Assembly (NCBI GenBank): GCA_031282285.1 | Contig: JAITEA010000252.1 | Span: 1-5,000 of the forward strand | Direction of reading: 5' to 3' | DNA: 5,000 nt | Origin: Helicobacteraceae bacterium | GTDB taxonomy: Bacteria > Campylobacterota > Campylobacteria > Campylobacterales > SZUA-545 | Part shown: piece after piece, positions 1 to 5,000 of the stretch | Position numbering within the stretch: position 1 is the first letter of the stretch | Layout of the letters: every line of letters starts with the position of its first letter | Program-made: the position numbers and the translations under genes | Notes under the pieces: model-generated | What the model was told of the DNA's origin: nothing | Seen by the model: only the letters and a program-made list of their open reading frames with translations | Databases searched by the model: none

Positions 1-178
1 AACGATTGTAATGTAGATTGCCAGACGATACTTGATGAAAATATAAGCAGGGTCCTTAGATTTGGTTGGTTTTGGAAATCTGTTAAACGCTTATTAAGGT
101 TTATTTAAGAGTTGATTGGGGCGTTGAGCTAAAACGAAATACCAATCTTGTCGCGAGAGCGAGGGGAGGGGGGGGGCG
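1..178. other. AT-rich non-coding flank downstream of the minus-strand operon
   Basis: I see no gene here. Stop codons close all three minus-strand frames (for example TTA at 56, 91 and 105 read on the plus strand), and no plus-strand start with a ribosome binding site opens a usable frame. The stretch is clearly more AT-rich than the coding DNA to its right, apart from the G-rich end at 161-178. It would hold the 3' end of the operon transcript. I found no strong GC hairpin followed by a U-run; the best candidate is a four-base-pair stem at 151-162 without a U-tract, so termination may lie further left or be Rho-dependent. Confidence 0.6.
168..176. repeat. G9 homopolymer tract (C9 on the operon strand)
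   Basis: Nine consecutive G residues, preceded by a G4 run at 163-166 with a single A between. On the minus strand this reads as C9 beginning two bases after the TAA stop of the GGDEF/EAL gene. Long G/C homopolymers are slippage-prone and are the usual substrate of phase variation in Campylobacter and Helicobacter. This one lies outside the reading frame, so length change would not alter the protein unless it affects mRNA stability or a neighbour beyond the left edge. Confidence 0.9.
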
Positions 179-3052
179 TTAAGGTTGGGCGCAGGGCAAA
201 GAGGGGATCGCCTCGGTAGGAATGGGGCGCGAATACAAAAAGCCCTGCAACAACTCGCAATTTAGCTCCGAAAGATACTCTCTTTGCCGCTCGGTTTCCA
301 CGCCCTCGGCTACGATCTCCATCGACAGCGAATGCGCCAAAAGCGCTATCGATCGCACGACGCTGCTTGTGTCGTTTTTCTCGCCTATGCCCTGAACGAA
401 ACTCTTGTCGATCTTCAGCACATCGACGGGATAGCGCGCCAGATAGCTAAGCGACGAGTAGCCCGTGCCAAAGTCGTCGATAGCTATACGAATGCCCTTT
501 TTGCGCAGTTTCGAGAAAATCTCTATAGTTTTTTCGGGATCGTCGGTCATCGAGGATTCGGTCAGCTCCAGCTCCAAACATTTCGGATTGACGCCGCTTG
601 ATTTGATAACGCTTAGCGCCTGCTCCATAAACTTAGGGTTTTTAAGCTGCCTTGGGGAGACATTGACCGCCGCGCGGCTGATGGGAACGCCCGCCTTTTG
701 CCATTTGACAAGCTGTTCGCAGGTCGTCCGCAAACACCACAAACCGATCGTCTCGATGTAGCCGATATGCTCGGCTATCGGGATAAAGCGATCGGGCGGC
801 AGCAGCCCCATCGTCGGGTGTATCCAGCGCGTAAGCGCCTCCACGCCGTAGATTTTGCCCGTTTGGCTATCGACCTGCGGCTGATAATAGACGACAAGCT
901 CGCCGCGCTCCACCGCGTGCCTAAGCTCGGTTTCCAGCTCGAACCGCGCCAGAAAATCCTCGTTGGCGCCGTCTTGAAAATACTGAAAGTTGGTTCGCCC
1001 CGCGTTCTTGGCGTTGTATAGCGCGACGTCGGCGTTTTTGAGCAGATCGGCGGCGTTTTCCGCGTCGGCTGGATAGAGCGCGATCCCGATGCTGGTCGAG
1101 CAGAACACCTCGCGCCCGCCAAGCTCGATAGGCTTTTCAAAGGTCGTCAGAATCTCTCTTGCCAGCAACTCGGTTTGCGACATATCGCCGATCTCCGGCA
1201 GCAAAATGGCAAACTCGTCGCCCCCGAAACGGCTTAGCGTGTCGCCGTCTCTTAAGAGTTTCTTAAGCGCCGCGCCGACCTTTTTCAGCAACGTATCGCC
1301 CGCGACGTGCCCTAGCGAGTCGTTCACCGACTTGAAGCGATCGAGGTCTAGGTAGATAACCGCCAGCGACTTGCCGGTGCGGCGCGCCTGATGAATGGCG
1401 TTTTCCAGACGATCGTTAAACAGCGCGCGGTTTGCCAGCCCCGTGAGCGGATCGTAGTAGGCTAGGCGGTGGATATGCTCTTCGGCTTGCTTGCGATCGG
1501 ATATGTCGTTAAACAGCGCGATATACTGCTCTATCGCGCCCGATCGGTTTTTGACGGCGGTGATCGAGAGCCATTCGGGGAAAAGCTCGCCGTTTTTTCT
1601 GCGGTTGATGATCTCGCCAAACCATTTGCCCTCTCTTTTCAGCGCCGACCACATACTGCGGAAAAACTCTTTGGAGTGCTGACCCGATCCCAAAACGCGC
1701 CCGGGCGTGTAGCCTATCGCCTCGTCCTCGGTATATCCCGTGATCGTGGTGAACGCGGCGTTTATGGTGCGGATACGCCCCTGCGAATCGGTGATCGTCA
1801 TCGCCTCCGAAAGGTTGTCGAACACCTTGGCGGCGAGCCTTAATCTGGCTTCGGCTTCGTGCTGCGTCGTTACGTCGCGGAAGGAGGCTACATAGCCTAT
1901 TCCGCCGTCGATCATCGGCAGCGGTCCGCCAAGAAACAGCGCGGGGTAGCGTCCGCCGTCGTGTTTTTTCATCCACGCCTCGCCCATAAAAGGCTGGCGC
2001 TTGATAAACGCGTCCTCAAACGCGGCGTTTTGCGCGTCCTCGATCAGATTGAGCGCTTCGGATTTCGTCTTGCCAAGCAGCTCCTGCGCCTCTTTGCCTA
2101 TCAGCGTTTCCGCTTTGCCGTTGATAAAAGTCAGCGCGGATTTGTCGTCGAAGCTCAAGATGCCTTCGCTCAAATGCTCGTTGATGTTATGCAACAGAGC
2201 GTTGCTCTGCGCCAGCGCCGCCGCGGTTTGCTGCAGCCGCAGTATGATCGCGATCACGCTCATAATCATCACCAGAGCGAAGATCGTCATCAGTTTTCTG
2301 TAGCTATCGGCTCTTTCAAGCGCCTGATTGCGCGCGAAAAGATAGTCGGCGTAAGCCGCGCCAAGCTCGTCCACAAACCCGCTCTGCGACATATCCCGCA
2401 TCGTCTGCTGAACGGGCGTGTGATTGGCTAAAATCAACCTGCCGTGAAGGGCGAGCAACCGCGCCATCGTTCCATCGTAGCCGTCCCAGTTTTCGCCGCG
2501 CTCCTCGAGCCGATCGAGCGCGCGTACAGCCTCGCCCCGCCGCGCGTTTTGCTGATCGGAGATATAGACCAGTATCGCCTGCGTAGCCGTCGTAACCGCG
2601 GCTTTGCGATCGTGGTTTATATCCGAGCCGCTCGATTGCAGCCGGTTGGAGATATTGATAAAGTGATAGACGCTGTTGCCAAGCACGGAGTTCTGCCGTT
2701 TGAAATCGTCCAGCCCGCGCTCTTTGATCGCCCACTTCTCGCGCACTTTCGTCATCGATCTCTTCATACCGAACCTGTCGAACTCCAACGCCAGCCGATC
2801 CAAAAGCGCCTCGATCTGAAGCGACGCTTCGGCTAACGAATCGTAGTGAAGCAGTTGGCGGTAGCGAAGGCGCAAAGTATCGAGATCGATTTGCGTATCC
2901 AGCGCGAGCGTCTGGCGGATATCCAGCTCCACCTGATCGTAATCGCCGTCGATCGCGCTCTCGCTCAGCAGATAGAGCGCGAGCAGTATCGCTCCAAGCA
3001 CGCTCGTCAAAATCCACGGAAACAAAAATCTAAGCGTCAGTCTGAGCTTCAT
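179..3052 (-). CDS. Membrane-bound sensor diguanylate cyclase/phosphodiesterase (helical periplasmic sensor-PAS-PAS-GGDEF-EAL)
   Basis: A 957-residue inner-membrane protein predicted to make and/or degrade cyclic di-GMP. Transmembrane helices lie at about 9-30 and 254-272, enclosing a mostly helical periplasmic region of about 220 residues. Its pattern (LRLRYRQLLHYDSL near 60-73, NSVLGNS near 121-127) resembles the all-helical sensor called DAHL; that assignment is from memory. Two PAS domains follow (about 285-395 and 405-520). The second has the WFGEIINRRKNGE stretch (477-489) common in PAS domains, including flavin-binding ones. The GGDEF domain (about 525-690) has intact GGDEF at 610-614 and an RxxD inhibitory site at 601-604, exactly five residues upstream. 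The EAL domain (about 705-945) keeps EAL 738-740, the N of NVSP (797), ELTES (829-833), DDFGTGYSS (859-867), K880, EGVET (916-920) and QGF (936-938). Both catalytic halves therefore look competent; the net direction cannot be read from sequence. The ATG overlaps the peroxidase stop. The domain call is very secure; the signal sensed is unknown. Confidence 0.96.
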   Translation of the reverse strand: MKLRLTLRFLFPWILTSVLGAILLALYLLSESAIDGDYDQVELDIRQTLALDTQIDLDTLRLRYRQLLHYDSLAEASLQIEALLDRLALEFDRFGMKRSMTKVREKWAIKERGLDDFKRQNSVLGNSVYHFINISNRLQSSGSDINHDRKAAVTTATQAILVYISDQQNARRGEAVRALDRLEERGENWDGYDGTMARLLALHGRLILANHTPVQQTMRDMSQSGFVDELGAAYADYLFARNQALERADSYRKLMTIFALVMIMSVIAIILRLQQTAAALAQSNALLHNINEHLSEGILSFDDKSALTFINGKAETLIGKEAQELLGKTKSEALNLIEDAQNAAFEDAFIKRQPFMGEAWMKKHDGGRYPALFLGGPLPMIDGGIGYVASFRDVTTQHEAEARLRLAAKVFDNLSEAMTITDSQGRIRTINAAFTTITGYTEDEAIGYTPGRVLGSGQHSKEFFRSMWSALKREGKWFGEIINRRKNGELFPEWLSITAVKNRSGAIEQYIALFNDISDRKQAEEHIHRLAYYDPLTGLANRALFNDRLENAIHQARRTGKSLAVIYLDLDRFKSVNDSLGHVAGDTLLKKVGAALKKLLRDGDTLSRFGGDEFAILLPEIGDMSQTELLAREILTTFEKPIELGGREVFCSTSIGIALYPADAENAADLLKNADVALYNAKNAGRTNFQYFQDGANEDFLARFELETELRHAVERGELVVYYQPQVDSQTGKIYGVEALTRWIHPTMGLLPPDRFIPIAEHIGYIETIGLWCLRTTCEQLVKWQKAGVPISRAAVNVSPRQLKNPKFMEQALSVIKSSGVNPKCLELELTESSMTDDPEKTIEIFSKLRKKGIRIAIDDFGTGYSSLSYLARYPVDVLKIDKSFVQGIGEKNDTSSVVRSIALLAHSLSMEIVAEGVETERQREYLSELNCELLQGFLYSRPIPTEAIPSLPCAQP

Positions 3053-4113
3053 TGCAGCTCTTCTCCCGTCAGCGCGCGCAAAAACAGCGTAATGTCGCGC
3101 ACCTCGTCTTCGGGCAGCGATACGCCAAGCTGATAGCTGCCCATTACGCTTACCGCGTCGTAAAGCGTCTCGGAGGACGCGTCGTGGAAATAGGGCGCGC
3201 TTAAGGCTACATTGCGCAGAGTCGGCACCTTGAACACATAGCGATCCTCCTCGCGCTTGGTAAAGTTGTAGCGCCCCAGATCGGCTTTATCGATCCTGCG
3301 CGATCCGTCGTAATACTCCCGCGCCACGCCAAAGCGCTGAAAGAGATTGCCGCCGATCCCCTTGCCCTGATGACAGGTCGCGCAGCCGTGTTGCACAAAA
3401 AGCTCGTAGCCTCTAAGCTCGCTTTCCGTCATCGCCGTATCGTCGCCAAACAGCCAGCGGTCAAAGCGCGAAGGGGTAATCAGCGATTTTTCAAACTCCA
3501 CGATCGCGTCGATCGCGTTTTGTTCGTTTGGCGGCGATTTATACACCGCTCTAAAAGCCTCTACCGTTTCGCTGTCGGCGTTGAGCTTGGGCAAAATCTC
3601 CTCCCACGAAGTCGCCATCTCCAGCGGGTTGGTTATGGGTCCGCCGACCTGCTCGGCAAGATCGCGCGCCCGCCCGTCCCAGAACTGCCTGAACGACAGC
3701 GAGGCGTTATACACGCTCGGCGCGTTAATATCGCCCGTTCTGCCCTCCACGCCAAACGATTTTGGCAATCCGTCCACGCCGCCTCTTACCAGATCGTGGC
3801 AGAAGGCGCAGGACACGGCGTCGCCTTTGGAGAGTCTTGGATCGTGAAAGAGCGCGCGACCAAGCGCGACCTTGCCCGCGTCCAGATTCGCGGGCTTGGC
3901 GACGGGAATGATCGGCTCGTTTCTGCGTTTATTCGCCAAATCCGCGATCGCGCCCTCGGCGCGCCCGACGCTTAATTTTGCCTCTTCGCGCGGCGGCTCT
4001 TTGAAATACACGACATAGATCGCGCTCGTCATAATCGCCGTCGCGCTAAACGCCGCGATGATCCAACTTGTAGATTGTTTTATAAATCCGCCCTTCACTT
4101 TTCGCCGCCGCAT
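3049..4113 (-). CDS. Membrane-anchored diheme cytochrome c peroxidase (CcpA/MauG superfamily)
   Basis: A 354-residue diheme c-type cytochrome that most likely reduces hydrogen peroxide to water on the periplasmic side, using electrons from small cytochromes or the quinol pool. A basic N-terminus and one hydrophobic helix (about 17-37) without a clear cleavage site suggest a membrane anchor, followed by a charged linker. The N-terminal heme site is CAFCH (102-106), the C-terminal one CATCH (244-248). Conserved family blocks are LFHDPRLS (88-95), NAPSVYN (130-136), FWDGRA (144-149), NPLEM (162-166), VPTLRN (296-301) and APYFHD (306-311). Gap-free comparison with the remembered Pseudomonas enzyme maps W145 to Trp94, E165 to Glu114 and M324 to the Met275 ligand of the high-potential heme. 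Val122 occupies the place of the distal His71 of the peroxidatic heme, so the resting state may be five-coordinate. Length is normal for the family plus anchor. The ATG at 4113 lacks an obvious Shine-Dalgarno; GTG at residue 6 is an alternative. It is the first gene of the operon. A MauG-like role other than peroxide removal is less likely but not excluded. Confidence 0.95.
   Translation of the reverse strand: MRRRKVKGGFIKQSTSWIIAAFSATAIMTSAIYVVYFKEPPREEAKLSVGRAEGAIADLANKRRNEPIIPVAKPANLDAGKVALGRALFHDPRLSKGDAVSCAFCHDLVRGGVDGLPKSFGVEGRTGDINAPSVYNASLSFRQFWDGRARDLAEQVGGPITNPLEMATSWEEILPKLNADSETVEAFRAVYKSPPNEQNAIDAIVEFEKSLITPSRFDRWLFGDDTAMTESELRGYELFVQHGCATCHQGKGIGGNLFQRFGVAREYYDGSRRIDKADLGRYNFTKREEDRYVFKVPTLRNVALSAPYFHDASSETLYDAVSVMGSYQLGVSLPEDEVRDITLFLRALTGEELQ
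3058..3067 (-). promoter_or_regulatory. Ribosome binding site of the GGDEF/EAL gene inside the peroxidase 3' end
   Basis: The minus strand reads GGGAGAAGAG followed by five bases and then the ATG at 3052-3050. This purine-rich Shine-Dalgarno-like stretch sits within the peroxidase's Gly-Glu-Glu codons. Together with the ATGA stop/start overlap at 3049-3052 it supports this start and suggests translational coupling of the two genes. Confidence 0.65.
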
Positions 4114-4146
4114 AATTTTACGAACAGCTTAGCAATATACGCCTAA

Positions 4147-4175
4147 ATTATAGCTTCAATCGCCGCCGCTTGCAA
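4147..4175 (-). promoter_or_regulatory. Sigma70-type promoter for the peroxidase-GGDEF/EAL operon
   Basis: On the minus strand a perfect TATAAT (-10) lies at 4152-4147. TTGCAA (four of six matches to TTGACA) lies at 4175-4170, and the spacer is the ideal 17 bases. Predicted transcription start is near 4140, giving a leader of about 27 bases before the ATG at 4113. The surrounding DNA is AT-rich against GC-rich coding sequence. I could not identify a convincing FNR, PerR or Fur operator. Confidence 0.65.
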
Positions 4176-4287
4176 TTAACAAAAAGCGCCCCGCCCAGAA
4201 AATCGCCCGTTTTGCGCCGTCAATTTGCCCAGCGGCGCTCGACCGATCGCGGCGGCGCGGCGGGCGGACGAAGGCAAAGCGTATTTT

Positions 4288-4296
4288 TGTTACATT
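4288..4296 (+). promoter_or_regulatory. Possible weak extended -10 promoter for the MFS transporter gene
   Basis: TG at 4288-4289, one base, then TACATT at 4291-4296 (four of six matches to TATAAT) resembles an extended -10 element. No matching -35 is visible at the expected spacing. Transcription would start about 4303, only a few bases before the ATG at 4309. That would give an almost leaderless mRNA, consistent with the absence of a Shine-Dalgarno there. This is weak and could be chance. Confidence 0.25.
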
Positions 4297-4308
4297 CACA
4301 ACTTAGAT

Positions 4309-5000
4309 ATGCAAAATCCTCATCTGTTGCGCGTTAAAATCGTTTTGTGGCTGATCGCGGCGCTTACAATGCTTTCTGGCGCCACGATCGCCGCGTCGCT
4401 GCCGGGTATTTCGGCGCATTTTGTCCCTTCGGGCGAAAACGGGATTATCTCCCGATTGATCCTCACGATACCCGCTCTGACGATCGCCGTCGTCGCGCCG
4501 TTTGCCGGCTGGGCGATACACCGTTTCGGGCGGATTAAACCGATCTATTTTTCGCTGATTTTATACGCGCTTGCGGGCTGTTCGGGGCTGTTCGCCGAGT
4601 CGATCGCCGCGCTACTGATCGGGCGCGTGGGGCTTGGCGCGGCGGTGGCGATCTTGATGACGGCGGGAACGACGCTGATCGGCGATTATTACGAGGGCGT
4701 CGAGCGCGACCGGTTTTTGAGTATGCAGGGCGCGTTCGTAACGCTTGGCGGCGTGTTTTTCCTAAGCGGCGGCGGTTTTCTTGCCGACTATAGCTGGCGC
4801 GCGCCATTTGGCGTCTATCTTGTATCGCTTTGCTTTATTCCGCTGACGGCGCTCGCGCTTTTTGAGCCTAAAGCCCGCCATCACGACGATCAAAACGCTT
4901 CGCTCTTTGGCGAAGGCGGCTATTTTGACGCGCTGCCCGCTTTCGCCGTGGCGTTTTTTACGATGGCGATCTTCTATATCGTGCCGACGCAACTGCCGTT
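4309..5000 (+). CDS. Major facilitator superfamily (MFS) transporter, N-terminal part (cut by window edge)
   Basis: An open frame of 230 complete codons that runs off the right edge; about the first half of a 12- or 14-helix inner-membrane transporter, probably a proton-coupled exporter. Hydrophobic segments lie near residues 11-33, 46-70, 79-96, 98-125, 138-160 and 166-184, with a seventh starting near 207. The loop between helices 2 and 3 carries MFS motif A, GWAIHRFGRIKP (67-78), in which the usual Asp is His71. Helix 4 has the motif-B-like RVGLGAA (106-112) and helix 5 is glycine-rich (GG at 147-148, GGG at 154-156), recalling motif C of drug:H+ antiporters. A polar loop of about 20 residues (186-206), with His-His-Asp-Asp at 191-194, precedes helix 7 as expected for the central loop. 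The start fits because helix 1 begins about ten residues later. No good Shine-Dalgarno is visible and the frame stays open a little upstream. The substrate cannot be inferred; the divergent orientation gives no firm link to the peroxidase operon. Confidence 0.9.
   Translation, partial: MQNPHLLRVKIVLWLIAALTMLSGATIAASLPGISAHFVPSGENGIISRLILTIPALTIAVVAPFAGWAIHRFGRIKPIYFSLILYALAGCSGLFAESIAALLIGRVGLGAAVAILMTAGTTLIGDYYEGVERDRFLSMQGAFVTLGGVFFLSGGGFLADYSWRAPFGVYLVSLCFIPLTALALFEPKARHHDDQNASLFGEGGYFDALPAFAVAFFTMAIFYIVPTQLP

Noticed and set aside
151..162. Small inverted repeat TCGC-GAGA-GCGA as an operon terminator
   Set aside because: The stem is only four base pairs, wobble extensions are poor, and no U-tract follows on the minus strand.
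163..176. G tract as an in-frame phase-variation switch of the GGDEF/EAL gene
   Set aside because: The TAA stop at 179-181 precedes the tract in the reading direction, so slippage cannot change this protein's frame.
1859..2431. A 190-codon plus-strand open frame antisense to the PAS region
   Set aside because: It is a shadow of the PAS-containing gene, with no domain, ribosome binding site or promoter evident.
2316..3017. A 233-codon open frame on the minus strand overlapping the GGDEF/EAL gene in another frame
   Set aside because: It lies wholly inside the well-supported sensor gene, is rich in Arg/Ala/Ser as expected for an out-of-frame read of this DNA, and has no recognisable domain.
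3943..3952. GCGATCGC as evidence of a cyanobacterial (HIP1-bearing) genome
   Set aside because: Only one full octamer was seen while the shorter CGATCG is the enriched word; gene content is not specifically cyanobacterial.
3370..3975. A 201-codon plus-strand open frame antisense to the peroxidase
   Set aside because: The peroxidase frame contains both heme motifs and all family blocks; the antisense read is Arg/Val/Ala-rich and resembles nothing known, typical of a shadow frame.
4185..4239. Inverted pair AGCGCC (4185-4190) and GGCGCT (4234-4239) as a regulatory palindrome in the divergent region
   Set aside because: Six-base arms 43 bases apart in GC-rich DNA are expected by chance and do not match a known operator.

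Overview
The window carries a compact bacterial locus with three protein-coding genes. Two are on the minus strand in an apparent operon. The third is divergent on the plus strand and runs off the right edge. Coding DNA is moderately GC-rich with GC-leaning third positions; the outer flank and the core of the divergent promoter are AT-rich. A periplasm-facing diheme cytochrome c peroxidase and a two-helix transmembrane c-di-GMP sensor enzyme point to a Gram-negative respiratory bacterium. The overall style would suit Campylobacterota or another proteobacterial group, but no marker gene settles the taxonomy. The hexamer CGATCG is strongly over-represented (17 copies counted by eye).

Layout: positions 1-178 are non-coding, AT-rich and end in a G9 homopolymer. 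Positions 179-3052 (minus) encode a 957-residue membrane-bound protein with a helical periplasmic sensor, two PAS domains, a GGDEF domain and an EAL domain. Positions 3049-4113 (minus) encode a 354-residue membrane-anchored diheme peroxidase of the CcpA/MauG superfamily. Positions 4114-4308 are a divergent intergenic region with a good sigma70-type promoter for the minus-strand pair. From 4309 (plus) the first 230 codons of a major facilitator superfamily (MFS) transporter are present.

The peroxidase is the upstream gene of the minus-strand pair. Its stop codon overlaps the start of the GGDEF/EAL gene in an ATGA arrangement, so the two are probably co-transcribed and translationally coupled. 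The inferred biology is a periplasmic peroxide-reducing enzyme made together with a membrane c-di-GMP turnover protein that may sense a periplasmic and/or redox cue. The transporter is divergent and has no evident functional tie.

No mobile element, tRNA, rRNA, CRISPR array or obviously novel multi-gene system was seen. The most notable points are the peroxidase/c-di-GMP gene coupling, the loss of the usual distal histidine ligand in the peroxidase, the CGATCG enrichment and the G9 tract just after the operon.
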